Notes: generated from the sequence alone by a model not told the origin. A stretch of DNA of 64,000 nt from CAVQFO01 sp963711725 (GCA_963711725.1 CAVQFO010000023.1:1-64000), one strand, 5' to 3'; numbered from the stretch's first letter, positions 50,477-61,978 are shown. Numbers and translations: made by a program.

Positions 50477-51640
50477 CTATTCTCCTTCGACGCCCTTGAT
50501 GGGCTTGATGCTTGCCCAGGATCTGCAGCTGGGGCACTGCCAGTGCATGACCTTGCCCTGGAAACCACACTGGCGGCAGACGTAGACGGGCTTGTCCTTC
50601 AGGAGCGCTTGAAACAGTTCCCGCAGCACGTGGAGATCCCGGGACTGATCGGACTCACTGCCAGACAGGTTCAGCTCAATCAAGCGACTAAGCCCCCGCA
50701 CTGAAGGCCGCTTTCTCAATTCCTCGGTAAGGAATTCGGTGGTACCCGCCTCGCCCTCGGCTTCGCGGATGGCCTCGGAGAGAGCCAAAAGCACGGATAC
50801 ACCGTCGTATTCCTCTTGCACGCCGCGCAGGTAAGGGATGATGGCCTGAGGCTTGCCCAGCGCCCGATAGCATTCCTGCAAGGCGCCCAAAACCTCAGGC
50901 AAATACTCCACGTCCTGATGGCGAACCCGCTGATAGGCCTTGAGCGCGCCTTTGTAGTGGCCGGCCCGGCGCTCCAGATTGCCCTGAAGAATACTGGCGC
51001 GCACGCAACCCGGATCATAGGCCAGCGCCCGCTTCAGGCGCTGGTGGGCAATTCCCGGCTCGTCCTGCTGAGCGGCCTGTTCCGCCAACTCACAGTAGAA
51101 TTGGGCGATAACCGTTTCCATGCGCCGTCCGGCGGTGTTCTGCAAGCGTACCGCGGCGGATACCGCCTTCTCCCACTCCTTCTCCTGTTGATAGATCGCG
51201 ATCAACTGCTGAAGCGCGTCGGCCACGTGGAGGTTGAGCTCCACCAACTCGCCGAAAAGGCTCTCGGCACGGTCGAACAGACCCGCGCGCATGTAGTCCT
51301 CGGCCAGTTCCAGCAGGGCGTGGCCGCGCTGCTCCCGGCTCAGCGACGGACGGGCAATCAGGTTCTGGTGAATCCGGATAGCCCGGTCGACTTCGCCTCG
51401 GCGCCGAAACAGATTGCCCAACGCCAAATGGGTCTCCACCGTTTCGCTGTTGACCTCCACCATGCGGGTGAAGACCTCGATGGCCTTGTCGGGCTGTTCG
51501 TTCAGGAGGTAGTTGAGGCCGCGAAAATAGTCCGGATGCAGACCCGAGCCGTCTTCACGTCGGGATTTGCCGGTACGTCGACCGGTCAGCCAACCGGAAA
51601 ACGCGGCCACGGGCAATAACAGCCAGAGCAACTCGAGCAT
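50477..51640 (-). CDS. lapB: Lipopolysaccharide assembly protein LapB (YciM)
   Basis: LapB controls LpxC turnover and LPS assembly at the inner membrane. The 387-residue product has an N-terminal membrane anchor (MLELLWLLLPVAAFSGW), then about nine TPR-like repeats starting YFRGLNYLLNEQPDKAIEVF. A rubredoxin-type zinc domain closes it, with two Cys pairs (CRQCG and CPSC near the end). Both the anchor and the zinc site are intact. It lies 164 bp after lapA, an unusually long spacer, and one base before pyrF. Confidence 0.96.
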   Translation of the reverse strand: MLELLWLLLPVAAFSGWLTGRRTGKSRREDGSGLHPDYFRGLNYLLNEQPDKAIEVFTRMVEVNSETVETHLALGNLFRRRGEVDRAIRIHQNLIARPSLSREQRGHALLELAEDYMRAGLFDRAESLFGELVELNLHVADALQQLIAIYQQEKEWEKAVSAAVRLQNTAGRRMETVIAQFYCELAEQAAQQDEPGIAHQRLKRALAYDPGCVRASILQGNLERRAGHYKGALKAYQRVRHQDVEYLPEVLGALQECYRALGKPQAIIPYLRGVQEEYDGVSVLLALSEAIREAEGEAGTTEFLTEELRKRPSVRGLSRLIELNLSGSESDQSRDLHVLRELFQALLKDKPVYVCRQCGFQGKVMHWQCPSCRSWASIKPIKGVEGE

Positions 51641-51804
51641 GGCTAACCCGACCCCACCGGGTAAAACAGCGAAAGCGAATCCGGACGCGTAGCCGACCGG
51701 ATAAAGGCTCGGGTGCAGGGTCGGCGAACTTGACCCGGACCCGCTGGCAGCCATGCTGAAATCACGATCCCGCGCGGTCATCACGGACGATTATTCACGG
51801 TTGG

Positions 51805-52098
51805 CTAAGGTGAGTCCTTCAAGGGAAGACGACGAAGCTCGTTGAGTTCCTTCTCCGTGTCGCTGACGCGCTTTCTCAGCCGCGCGTTTTCGCGGTTCTG
51901 GCGCACCACGACCGCCATGGCCGCGATCACGCCAAGCACGGCTCCGACACCCACGGCCACCAACAAGGCGATGGCCACGGACACCTCGGAGGCGCCAAAG
52001 AAGTAGTCAACCTTGACCCGTTGGGGATTGAGCTGACCGAAGCTCAGGCCCAGGAAGACCAACAAGATAATGACAACGAGGCCGATCACCCGGCGCAT
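51805..52098 (-). CDS. lapA: Lipopolysaccharide assembly protein LapA
   Basis: A 97-residue inner-membrane protein with two membrane segments (residues 3-21 and about 40-65), the family motif VDYFFGASEVSVAIAL between them, and a C-terminal coiled coil (NARLRKRVSDTEKELNEL). LapA works with LapB in LPS assembly. It lies 102 bp after ihfB in the conserved order ihfB-lapA-lapB. Confidence 0.93.
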   Translation of the reverse strand: MRRVIGLVVIILLVFLGLSFGQLNPQRVKVDYFFGASEVSVAIALLVAVGVGAVLGVIAAMAVVVRQNRENARLRKRVSDTEKELNELRRLPLKDSP

Positions 52099-52200
52099 GA
52101 GCTCACTCCTTTGCAGGCTTCAACCAGCTCGCGGCCACCGCGCCAGCAGCGGCGATTGCGGTCGGCTCCCGAAGGCGGCGCGGCGGCCTCTCCGGAAAAC

Positions 52201-52512
52201 TCAGGCCGCTTCGTCGTTTACGCGCTGACGGAGCTGTTTGCCAGGCTTGAAATGTGGCACATGCTTGCCGGGGAGCGCAACCGGATCGCCGGTCTTGGGA
52301 TTGCGCCCGATCCGCGGAGGGCGGTGATGGAGCGAGAAGCTGCCGAAGCCTCGGATCTCGATGCGCCGGCCGTTGGAAAGTGCCTCGCTCATCTGTTCGA
52401 GAATGGTCTTTACCGCAAGCTCCACATCCTTGTAAGCCAGATGCTGCTGCTTGGCGGCAATACTTTCGATGAGTTCGGATTTGGTAAGTCTGCTGTCCTG
52501 ACGATGCGCCAT
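52201..52512 (-). CDS. ihfB: Integration host factor beta subunit
   Basis: The partner of IhfA. The 103-residue product has LTKSELIESIAAKQQHL, the IHF-beta core IEIRGFGSFSLHHRPPR and the intercalating arm GRNPKTGDPVALPGKHVPHFKPGK. The start at 52512 adds about eight residues (MAHRQDSR) before the usual opening. It lies 127 bp after rpsA as in E. coli. Confidence 0.97.
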   Translation of the reverse strand: MAHRQDSRLTKSELIESIAAKQQHLAYKDVELAVKTILEQMSEALSNGRRIEIRGFGSFSLHHRPPRIGRNPKTGDPVALPGKHVPHFKPGKQLRQRVNDEAA

Positions 52513-52639
52513 GCTAAATCAACCGTCACACGTCACCGGTGCGGACCAGTCCGACCCGGTGCAGAGCCCATGTTGGTAGTCGGAAGCGCGGGGCCGGAGA
52601 GGCCCCGCACCAATCCCTTAATGCCCGGAGGCCAACGAA

Positions 52640-54316
<1,677 letters not shown>

Positions 54317-54416
54317 TGGTTAGTTGATCCCAGACCGTAACTGCCGTTGTTGGTTAATAAAAAAGCCCGCCACGCGGTTTTCAGCCACGGGTCGAGCCAC
54401 CTGTTCACACTCTCTA

Positions 54417-55109
54417 CTAGTGCTTGGACGAGGGGATACGACGATGAATGAGGGCCATGACACGATCAACGACTTCCTCCACGGACATTCCCGTGGTATC
54501 GATCACCTCCGCTCCTTCAGCCGGTTTTAACGGCGCAACCGACCGCGACGCATCCCTTCGATCCCGTTCCGCTATTTCCTGTAAAAGGTTTGAGAGATTA
54601 ACATCCAAACCCTGTTGCTTCAACTGGTTATAGCGCCTGCGCGCCCGCTCCTCAACGGTGGCCGTGAGAAACACCTTCACTTCCGCGTCGGGGAACACCA
54701 CCGTTCCCATATCGCGGCCATCGGCCACCAGCCCTGGCGCCTGTCGAAAGGCCCGCTGGCGGGCCAACAGAGCCTGCCGGGCCCGGGCCACGGCGGCAAC
54801 ACGGGAGGCCATATTGCCGCAGGTCTCGGTACGGATTTCGGCGGTCACGTCCTCGCCGTCGAGAATCACTGCCGGAGCGCCGTTGGCGTCCAGTTCGAAT
54901 ACGACATCCAGGTGCTCACCGAGTTCCGCCAGTCGCTCTGCGTCGTCGCTGGCGATACCCCTATGCGCGGCGGCCACGGCCAGCACACGATAGATCGCGC
55001 CGCTGTCCAGCAGATGCCAACCCAGCCGGTCCTTGAGAACCTGACTGACCGTGCCCTTGCCGGACCCGCCGGGCCCATCCACGGTGACGACCGGCGCTTT
55101 GCCGCTCAT
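54417..55109 (-). CDS. cmk: Cytidylate kinase
   Basis: Phosphorylates CMP and dCMP. The 230-residue product has Walker A VDGPGGSGKGTVSQVL, the NMP-binding region LDSGAIYRVLAVAA, the lid around ARRRYNQLKQQGLDVNL and DRRDASRSVAPL. It overlaps aroA by four bases and precedes rpsA by 100 bp, a conserved arrangement. Confidence 0.98.
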   Translation of the reverse strand: MSGKAPVVTVDGPGGSGKGTVSQVLKDRLGWHLLDSGAIYRVLAVAAAHRGIASDDAERLAELGEHLDVVFELDANGAPAVILDGEDVTAEIRTETCGNMASRVAAVARARQALLARQRAFRQAPGLVADGRDMGTVVFPDAEVKVFLTATVEERARRRYNQLKQQGLDVNLSNLLQEIAERDRRDASRSVAPLKPAEGAEVIDTTGMSVEEVVDRVMALIHRRIPSSKH

Positions 55110-56446
55110 GGTCGCACCCCCTCTTCCGGCGTGGCCTTCAGGCCGAGGCCGACCCGAACCGCCAACTCCGCAAATCCCGGGAACGAGGTATCCACGTTCC
55201 GGCAGTCGTCGATGACCACCTCCCCCTCGGCCCGCAAGGCGGCCATTGCAAAGGCCATGGCTATGCGGTGATCGCCGTGGCTGTCCACCCGGGCGCCGGC
55301 CATGGGTCCGCCCTGGATGCGGATGCCATCGGCCGTGGGCTCGGCCTTCACGCCCATGGCTTGCAGGCCGTCGGCCATGACCGCGATGCGGTCGCTTTCC
55401 TTCACCCGCAGCTCTTCGGCTCCGGTAAGTACGGTCTCACCCCGGGCACAGGCCGCGGCGACGAACAGGGCCGGGAATTCGTCGATAGCCAGCGGCACCA
55501 GTGCTTCGGGGATCCGCACGCCGCGCAGCGGCCGGGAACGAACCAGCAGATCGGCGACCGGCTCTCCCCCCACTTCCCGCGCGTTCGCCACTTCGATCTC
55601 CGCGCCCATGAGCCGCAGAATCTCGATGACCCCCGTACGGGTGGGGTTCATTCCCACGTGCTCCAGCACCAGCTCCGAGCCCTCGGCGATGCTGGCGCCC
55701 ACCAGGAAAAACGCCGCCGACGAGATATCCGCCGGCACATCGATGGCGCCACCGGCCAATTGCCCCCCGGACGCCACGGATACCCAGCCCGCCTGATCCC
55801 GGTCGACGGGATAGCCGAAGCCCGCCAGCATGCGTTCGGTATGGTCGCGCGTCACGGCGGGCTCGCGAACCCGCGTGGTGCCCTCGGCATAGAGCCCGGC
55901 CAGCAACAACGCGGACTTCACCTGGGCGCTGGCCACCGGCATATCGTAGTCGATGCCCCGCAGCCGCTGCCCGCCACGAATGCGCAGTGGCGCCGTGCCC
56001 TGGCCGGTGGTTTCGATCACGGCACCCATGCGCGCCAGCGGTTCGGTGACGCGGCGCATGGGCCGGCCCGACAGCGATCGGTCCCCGGTGAGCACGGCGT
56101 CGAACGACTGGCCGGCCAAAAGGCCCGTCAAGAGACGCATCGATGTCCCGGAGTTACCCAGATCCAACGGCTCGGAGGGCGCCTTCAGGCCGCGCAGTCC
56201 GACACCCTTTATGGAGACCACGCCCTGCTCGGGTCCTGCAATGTCCACGCCCATGGCGCGGAAAGCCCGCAGTGTCGCCAGGGCGTCGGCGCCTTCCAGG
56301 AAGCCGCTGACCCGGGTCTCTCCTTCGGCCAAAGCGCCCAACATGATGGAACGATGGGAAATGGACTTGTCGCCGGGCACCCGGAGGCGGCCAAGCAGCC
56401 GGCCGCCGGGGGCAACACGGAACTGTATGTCGGAGTCGTCGCGCAT
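55106..56446 (-). CDS. aroA: 3-phosphoshikimate 1-carboxyvinyltransferase (EPSP synthase)
   Basis: Catalyses the sixth shikimate-pathway step. The 446-residue product has GRLRVPGDKSISHRSIMLGALA, LGNSGTSMRLLTGLLA with the family loop, the central GDRSLSGRPMRRVTEPLARMGA, and LRVKESDRIAVMADGL. It looks like the class II form by sequence feel, but I did not test that. It overlaps cmk by four bases and starts six bases after the tyrA stop. It is not fused to tyrA, as happens in Pseudomonas. Confidence 0.97.
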   Translation of the reverse strand: MRDDSDIQFRVAPGGRLLGRLRVPGDKSISHRSIMLGALAEGETRVSGFLEGADALATLRAFRAMGVDIAGPEQGVVSIKGVGLRGLKAPSEPLDLGNSGTSMRLLTGLLAGQSFDAVLTGDRSLSGRPMRRVTEPLARMGAVIETTGQGTAPLRIRGGQRLRGIDYDMPVASAQVKSALLLAGLYAEGTTRVREPAVTRDHTERMLAGFGYPVDRDQAGWVSVASGGQLAGGAIDVPADISSAAFFLVGASIAEGSELVLEHVGMNPTRTGVIEILRLMGAEIEVANAREVGGEPVADLLVRSRPLRGVRIPEALVPLAIDEFPALFVAAACARGETVLTGAEELRVKESDRIAVMADGLQAMGVKAEPTADGIRIQGGPMAGARVDSHGDHRIAMAFAMAALRAEGEVVIDDCRNVDTSFPGFAELAVRVGLGLKATPEEGVRP

Positions 56447-56452
56447 GGAAGA

Positions 56453-57325
56453 TTATCGCTCAAGCATTTCAACAAAGCGGTCCCGGGTGCCCTTGGCATG
56501 GCGGAAGACGGCCTCGAGACGATCGCCGTCGCCGGCGCGGATGGCCTCCACCAGGCCGCTCAGGTCTGTCAGGTAGTGTTCCAGCGCGGCAACCACCGCC
56601 TCACGGTTGGCCAGGCAGATATCCCGCCACATCACCGGATCGCTGGAAGCGATGCGGGTGAAATCACGGAAGCCGCCGGCCGCGTATTGAAAAATCTCGT
56701 CCCGGTCGTCCCAACGCGAGAGGCTGTCCACCAGCCCGTAGGCGAGCACATGAGGCAAATGGGAGGTGGCCGCCAACACTGCGTCGTGGTGCTCCACGCT
56801 CATGGTGGACACCTGCGCCCCCGCAGCCTCCCAGAGCGCACGCACCCGCGCGGTCGCCTCGGGGTCGGTCTGCTCCAGCGGCGTGAGGATCACCCGGCGG
56901 CCCTCATACAGCTCGGCGAACGATGCCTCCACCCCGCTGCGCTCGGTGCCGGCGATGGGATGCCCGGGCACCAGGAACGCCGGCACCTCGCCGAACGCCT
57001 GCCTTGCGGCCGCCACCACACTGGCCTTGGCGCTGCCTGCATCCGTGACCACCGCGGTCGCGGACAGAGCACCCTTGATGGCGCCGAACACCGAGGCCAT
57101 CGCGCCCAGGGGCACGCAAACCACCACCAGGTCCGCACCCTGGACGGCCTCCGCCGGGTCCGTGGCCCAGCGGTCCACCACGCCCAACTCCCGGGCCCGC
57201 TCCAGATGCTCGGGATTGCGGCCGCAGCCCACGATCTCACCGCAGGCGCCGGCCTGTCGCGCCGCCCGCGCCAGGGAACCGCCGATCAGGCCGACTCCGA
57301 TAATACACAGGCGTCCGACGCTCAT
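56453..57325 (-). CDS. tyrA: Prephenate dehydrogenase (monofunctional TyrA)
   Basis: Converts prephenate to 4-hydroxyphenylpyruvate on the tyrosine branch. The 290-residue product has the NAD(P)-binding CIIGVGLIGGSLARAARQ at the N-terminus, then PGHPIAGTERSGVEA with the catalytic histidine and HHDAVLAATSHLPHVLAYGLV. No chorismate mutase or ACT domain is attached. Overlaps hisC by four bases. Confidence 0.96.
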   Translation of the reverse strand: MSVGRLCIIGVGLIGGSLARAARQAGACGEIVGCGRNPEHLERARELGVVDRWATDPAEAVQGADLVVVCVPLGAMASVFGAIKGALSATAVVTDAGSAKASVVAAARQAFGEVPAFLVPGHPIAGTERSGVEASFAELYEGRRVILTPLEQTDPEATARVRALWEAAGAQVSTMSVEHHDAVLAATSHLPHVLAYGLVDSLSRWDDRDEIFQYAAGGFRDFTRIASSDPVMWRDICLANREAVVAALEHYLTDLSGLVEAIRAGDGDRLEAVFRHAKGTRDRFVEMLER

Positions 57326-58458
57326 GGCGCCTCACCCAGCAGACCTTGCAGCGCCTCGAGAAAGCGGCGATTCTCGGCGGGCAAGCCCACCGTAACGCGA
57401 AGGAAACCCGGCAACCCATAGGCTTCCACCGGCCGAACGATGACACCCGCCCGCAGCAGGCCCTCGTAAAGCGCCGCCGCATCGCCGCCAATCCGAAAAC
57501 ACAGGAAATTGCCGGCCGAAGGCAGGACTTCGGCGCCCAGGGCCTTCAGTTGCTCGTCGAGACCTCGCATCTCATCCCGGTTCAATGCCACCGATCGCTG
57601 CACATGGCTGCTGTCGTACAGGGCGGCTGCCGCCGCGGCCTGGCCCACCAGATTCACGTTGAACGGTTGGCGGACACGATTGAGCAAATCCGCGATTTCC
57701 GGGGAGGACAAAGCGTAGCCGACCCGGAACCCCGCAAGGCCGTAGATTTTGGAGAAAGTGCGGGTCACAACGAGATTGGGAAACACGCTCAACGCCTTGC
57801 TGGCGTCCGGATACGCCGGATCGGATGCGTATTCGAAATACGCTTCATCCACGACCGCGACGACATGCGGCGGGACCCGCGCCAGGAACGCTTCCAGGCT
57901 CTCGCGGTCCAGCCAGGTCCCGGTGGGGTTATTGGGATTGGCGACGAACACCACGCGGGTATCCGCGCCAATCAGGCGCGCCATGGCATCCAGGTCGTGG
58001 CCGTAGGGCATGGCGTGCTCGGCCGGATTGGCATCGGCCACCCGAGCCCTGGCACCGCAGGCCTGGGTCACGATGGGATAGACCGCAAAGGCATGGGCGG
58101 AAAATACCGCCTCGCGCCCCGGCCCCAGAAAGGCGCGCGCCACCAGATCCAGCACGTCATTGGAGCCATTGCCCAACGTGATACAGGCCGGCTCCACTTC
58201 GTGGTGCGCCGCAAGGGCGGCTTTCAGATCGAAGCCGTTGCCATCCGGATAGCGATGCACTTCCGCCAGCGCTTCCCGGGCCGCTTCGATGGCCACCGGC
58301 GATGCGCCCAGCGGGTTCTCGTTGGAGGCGAGCTTGATGACGTCGGTGACGCCGTATTCGCGCTCCAGCTCCGCCATGGGTTTGCCGGGCTGATAGGGCT
58401 GCAGGCCCCGCACACCGGGCATGGCCAGATCGCAGAAGGAAGGCGTTGATTCGGACAT
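57322..58458 (-). CDS. hisC: Histidinol-phosphate/aromatic aminotransferase (HisC2-type)
   Basis: A class I/II PLP aminotransferase, 378 residues, with LASNENPLGASPVAIEAAR, FVANPNNPTGTWL, VDEAYFEYA and the PLP lysine in TRTFSKIYGLAGFRVGYA. In the pheA-hisC-tyrA context it probably acts on aromatic oxo acids (HisC2) as well as or instead of histidinol phosphate; sequence alone does not decide. Overlaps tyrA by four bases. Confidence 0.95.
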   Translation of the reverse strand: MSESTPSFCDLAMPGVRGLQPYQPGKPMAELEREYGVTDVIKLASNENPLGASPVAIEAAREALAEVHRYPDGNGFDLKAALAAHHEVEPACITLGNGSNDVLDLVARAFLGPGREAVFSAHAFAVYPIVTQACGARARVADANPAEHAMPYGHDLDAMARLIGADTRVVFVANPNNPTGTWLDRESLEAFLARVPPHVVAVVDEAYFEYASDPAYPDASKALSVFPNLVVTRTFSKIYGLAGFRVGYALSSPEIADLLNRVRQPFNVNLVGQAAAAAALYDSSHVQRSVALNRDEMRGLDEQLKALGAEVLPSAGNFLCFRIGGDAAALYEGLLRAGVIVRPVEAYGLPGFLRVTVGLPAENRRFLEALQGLLGEAP

Positions 58459-58512
58459 GGAATTGGCCTGATCTGTTACGTTGCGACGGGCGCCGTCCGG
58501 AGCGGCGCGGCT

Positions 58513-59607
58513 CTACTGCGCCGCCCGGGGGAACGAGCCCAGAACCTTGAACAGGCTGGCGTTGGCGCGGATCTCGTCCAACGCGGCCTTCACGTTTTCA
58601 TCCTCGGCGTGGCCCAGGATATCCACAAAGAACACGTACTCCCAGCGTCCCTGCCGAGACGGCCGGGACTCGATACGGCTCATGTTGATGCCGTGGCGGG
58701 CCAGCGGCTCCAACAGACTGTACAAGCCGCCGGGCTGGTTGGCCCGGGACAGGACGAGGGATGTCTTGTCCTCCCCGGTGGGCGGCGGCGACTGCCGGCC
58801 GATCACCAGGAAGCGCGTGGTGTTGGAAGGCTCGTCCTCGATGTTCCGGCGCAGCACGGCGATGCCGTAGGCATCCGCCGCGGTATCGCTGGCGATGGCC
58901 GCCGTTCCCGGCTCGTTCGCCGCACGGCGGGCCGCCTCGCTGGTGCTGCTCACCGCCTCCCGTTCGGCGTTGGGCAGTTCTGCCTGCAGCCAGCTGCGGC
59001 ACTGGGCCAGCCCCTGGGGATGGGAATACACCCGGGTAATCCCGTCCAGCTCCGTGGCGTGGCTGAGCAGACACTGATGAATACGCAGTTCCACTTCGCC
59101 CACGATCTGCAACGGTGAGCTGAGGAAGCGATCTACCGTGTGGCTGACCACGCCTTCGGTCGTGTTCTCCACCGGGACCACGCCGTAATGGGCGTCGTCG
59201 GACTCCACCGACCGAAACACCGCGTCGATATCGGCCATGGGCAGCATCCGCACTTCATGGCCGAACTGCTTGATGGCGGCGGCCTGGGTGAAGGTGCCCT
59301 CCGGTCCGAAGTAAGCCACGTTCAGCGGCTGCTGCAGGGCCAGGCAGGAAGACATGATTTCGCGGAACAGCCGGGCCACGCTGTCGTCGTCGAGAGGCCC
59401 CGGGTTCAAGTCTCGAATCCGCTGCAGGACGGCGCGCTCCCGCTCGGGCCGATAGAAATCGCTGACCTCGCCGGCGGCACGCTTGATCCGCGCCACTTCC
59501 TTCGCCAAGCGGCCGCGCTCGCTCACCAGTTCGAGAATGCGCCCGTCGATTTCATCGATACGGGCGCGGACTCCGCTGAGTTCTTTTTCGTCTTTGGACT
59601 GGGCCAT
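58513..59607 (-). CDS. pheA: Bifunctional chorismate mutase/prephenate dehydratase (P-protein)
   Basis: Takes chorismate through prephenate to phenylpyruvate. The 364-residue product has an N-terminal AroQ chorismate mutase (VRARIDEIDGRILELVSERG), the prephenate dehydratase domain from about residue 95 (VAYFGPEGTFTQAA, catalytic TTRFLVIGR) and a C-terminal ACT domain with the Phe-binding IESRPSR, so feedback inhibition is expected. It lies 14 bp after serA. Confidence 0.97.
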   Translation of the reverse strand: MAQSKDEKELSGVRARIDEIDGRILELVSERGRLAKEVARIKRAAGEVSDFYRPERERAVLQRIRDLNPGPLDDDSVARLFREIMSSCLALQQPLNVAYFGPEGTFTQAAAIKQFGHEVRMLPMADIDAVFRSVESDDAHYGVVPVENTTEGVVSHTVDRFLSSPLQIVGEVELRIHQCLLSHATELDGITRVYSHPQGLAQCRSWLQAELPNAEREAVSSTSEAARRAANEPGTAAIASDTAADAYGIAVLRRNIEDEPSNTTRFLVIGRQSPPPTGEDKTSLVLSRANQPGGLYSLLEPLARHGINMSRIESRPSRQGRWEYVFFVDILGHAEDENVKAALDEIRANASLFKVLGSFPRAAQ

Positions 59608-59621
59608 TCGGCGTTAGGGCC

Positions 59622-60791
59622 TCACTCGATCACGCGGACCGCCAACACGCCCTGAATGGAGCGCATCTGGTCCGCCACCTCCGCGGGGATCTTGCCTTCC
59701 ACGTCCACGAGGGTATAGGCAAGGTCCGCCTTGGACTTGTTGTACATGTCATCGATGTTCAGCCCGGCGTCGGCCAGCGCGGTGGAAATCTGGCCCAGCA
59801 TGTTGGGGACATTGGCATTCACCACCGCCAGCCGATCGCCTTTTTCGCCGCGGGGCATGATCACTTCCGGGAAGTTCACGGAGTTGCGGACGTTGCCGTT
59901 CTCCAGGTAATCCCGAACCTGATCGGCGACCATCACGGCGCAGTTTTCCTCCGCCTCGCGGGTGGAGGCGCCGAGATGGGGAAGCGCGATGACCCGGGGA
60001 TGATTCTTCAACAGATTGGTGGGGAAATCGCAGGCATAGGCCCAGAGCTTCCCATCGTCCAGGGCCTGCACCACCGCCTCATCGTCTACGATGCCGGCGC
60101 GGGCGAAGTTCAGAATCACGCCGCCCTCCTTCATCAGGCCGATCCGGTCGGCGTTGACGAGGTTGCGCGTGTGATCGTTGAAGGGCACGTGCAGGCTCAC
60201 GAAATCGGAGTGAGCCAGGACCTCGTCCACGCTCTGGGCCTGCTGCACGCTGGACGACAACTGCCAGGCGCGATGCACGGTGATCTGCGGATCGTAGCCG
60301 ATCACGTTCATGCCCAAGGCCATGGCGGAGTTGGCCACTTGCACGCCGATGGCGCCCAGGCCGATCACGCCCAGCGTGCGCCCCGGCAGTTCAAACCCCA
60401 CGAATTGCTTCTTGCCGGATTCCACCTGCTTGCCGATTTCGGCGTCGTCGCCCTCCAGGTTTCGGGCGAACGCCCAGGCCGGGCAGATATTGCGCGCCGA
60501 CAGGAGCATCGCCGCCAGCACGAGTTCCTTGACCGCATTGGCGTTGGCTCCGGGCGCGTTGAACACGGGCACTCCGCGCTCGCTCATCTTGTCCACGGGG
60601 ATGTTGTTGACGCCCGCGCCGGCCCGACCGATAGCCAGCACCGAATCCGGGATATCCATGTCATGCATTTTGTAGGAACGCACCAGGACGGCATCCGGAT
60701 GAGTCAGCTCCGAGGCAATTTCGTAGCGCTCCCGGGGCAGGCGCTCCAGCCCTTTCACCGAGATGTTGTTCAGCGTCTGGATCTTGTACAT
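59622..60791 (-). CDS. serA: D-3-phosphoglycerate dehydrogenase
   Basis: First enzyme of serine synthesis. From the ATG at 60791 the product is 389 residues. It has LPGRTLGVIGLGAIGVQVAN for NAD binding, the catalytic NFARAGIVDD and LPHLGASTREAEE, and a C-terminal ACT domain (NVPNMLGQISTALADAGLNI) likely to sense serine. This is the short single-ACT form. Located between serC and pheA, 49 bp after serC. Confidence 0.96.
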   Translation of the reverse strand: MYKIQTLNNISVKGLERLPRERYEIASELTHPDAVLVRSYKMHDMDIPDSVLAIGRAGAGVNNIPVDKMSERGVPVFNAPGANANAVKELVLAAMLLSARNICPAWAFARNLEGDDAEIGKQVESGKKQFVGFELPGRTLGVIGLGAIGVQVANSAMALGMNVIGYDPQITVHRAWQLSSSVQQAQSVDEVLAHSDFVSLHVPFNDHTRNLVNADRIGLMKEGGVILNFARAGIVDDEAVVQALDDGKLWAYACDFPTNLLKNHPRVIALPHLGASTREAEENCAVMVADQVRDYLENGNVRNSVNFPEVIMPRGEKGDRLAVVNANVPNMLGQISTALADAGLNIDDMYNKSKADLAYTLVDVEGKIPAEVADQMRSIQGVLAVRVIE

Positions 60792-60840
60792 CACCACTCC
60801 ACTTGCAATCCGTGTAAATTCCCGCCGAAGCGACGGCGTA

Positions 60841-61923
60841 TCAGCCGTTGCGTTTCTCGAAATCGGCCATGAACTCGACCAGACGGTCGACGCCCTGCTC
60901 CGGCATGGCATTGTAGATGCTCGCCCGCATGCCGCCCACGGATCGATGGCCCTTCAGCGTCGTCAGCCCGGCCTTCTTGGCTTCGGCCAGAAAGGCGTCG
61001 TTGAGGCTGTCGTCGCGCAGAATGAAAGGCACGTTCATCCACGAGCGGCAGTCGGGATCGACGGGATTGTCGTACAACGAGGACTCATCGATCGCGGCAT
61101 AGAGCTTGCCCGCCTTGCGCTTGTTGATCTCGGCCATGCCCTCCAGGCCGCCCTTGCCCTTGAGCCACTTGAACACCAGGCCGGCGATGTACCAGGCATA
61201 GGTGGGCGGGGTGTTGGACATGGAATCGGCGTCGGCCTGGGTCTTGTAGTCCCAGACGGCCGGGGTATTCGGGGCCGCCTCGCCGATCAGGTCGTCACGG
61301 ACAATGACCAGGGTGATGCCGGCGGGGCCGATGTTCTTCTGCGCGCCGGCATAAATCAGGCCGAACTTGCTGACGTCGATGGGGCGCGAAAGGATGGTGG
61401 AGGACATGTCCGCCACCAGCGGCACGTCGCCCACGTCGGGCACCCAGTGGAACTCCACGCCGCTGATGGTTTCGTTGGGCGTGTAGTGCACATAAGCCGC
61501 GTTGGGGTCCAGCTTCCAGGTGGAGCGCTCGGGTATGGTGAGCTTGCCGCCCTCGGGACTGGTGGCCGCAACGTTGACCTGGCAGAACTTCTTGGCCTCG
61601 CCAATGGCCTTCTTGGACCAGGAGCCGGTGTTGATGTAGTCGGCGCCGCTGCGGCCCCGCAGCAGATTCTGGGGAATCGCCGCGAACTGGCCCGTCGCGC
61701 CACCCTGCAGAAACAGCACCTTGTAGTTGTCGGGAACCTTGAGCAGCTCGCGCAGGTCGGCTTCGGCCTCGGCGGCGATGGACACGAACTCCTTGCCGCG
61801 ATGGCTCATCTCCATGACGGACATGCCGGAGCCATGCCAGTCCAGCATCTCGTCCCGCGCCTGCTGCAAAACCTCTTCCGGCAGAACCGCCGGGCCCGCG
61901 CTGAAATTGAACACTCGAGACAT
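60841..61923 (-). CDS. serC: Phosphoserine aminotransferase
   Basis: Converts 3-phosphohydroxypyruvate to phosphoserine; the same activity serves pyridoxal phosphate synthesis. The 360-residue product begins FNFSAGPAVLPEEVLQQARDE and has MEMSHRGKEF, LFLQGGATGQFAAIP, the PLP lysine region IYAGAQKNIGPAGITLVIV and GGMRASIYNAMPEQGV. Intact. It lies 55 bp after gyrA. Confidence 0.98.
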   Translation of the reverse strand: MSRVFNFSAGPAVLPEEVLQQARDEMLDWHGSGMSVMEMSHRGKEFVSIAAEAEADLRELLKVPDNYKVLFLQGGATGQFAAIPQNLLRGRSGADYINTGSWSKKAIGEAKKFCQVNVAATSPEGGKLTIPERSTWKLDPNAAYVHYTPNETISGVEFHWVPDVGDVPLVADMSSTILSRPIDVSKFGLIYAGAQKNIGPAGITLVIVRDDLIGEAAPNTPAVWDYKTQADADSMSNTPPTYAWYIAGLVFKWLKGKGGLEGMAEINKRKAGKLYAAIDESSLYDNPVDPDCRSWMNVPFILRDDSLNDAFLAEAKKAGLTTLKGHRSVGGMRASIYNAMPEQGVDRLVEFMADFEKRNG

Positions 61924-61978
61924 CGAACAATGCTCCCTAAATAGGCAATAGAATTTCGTTTAGGCCGGCGGCGGCGCG

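Noticed and set aside
54355..54400. An intrinsic terminator between cmk and rpsA
   Set aside because: There is a T6 run on the minus strand, but the preceding bases cannot form a convincing stem (at best four pairs).
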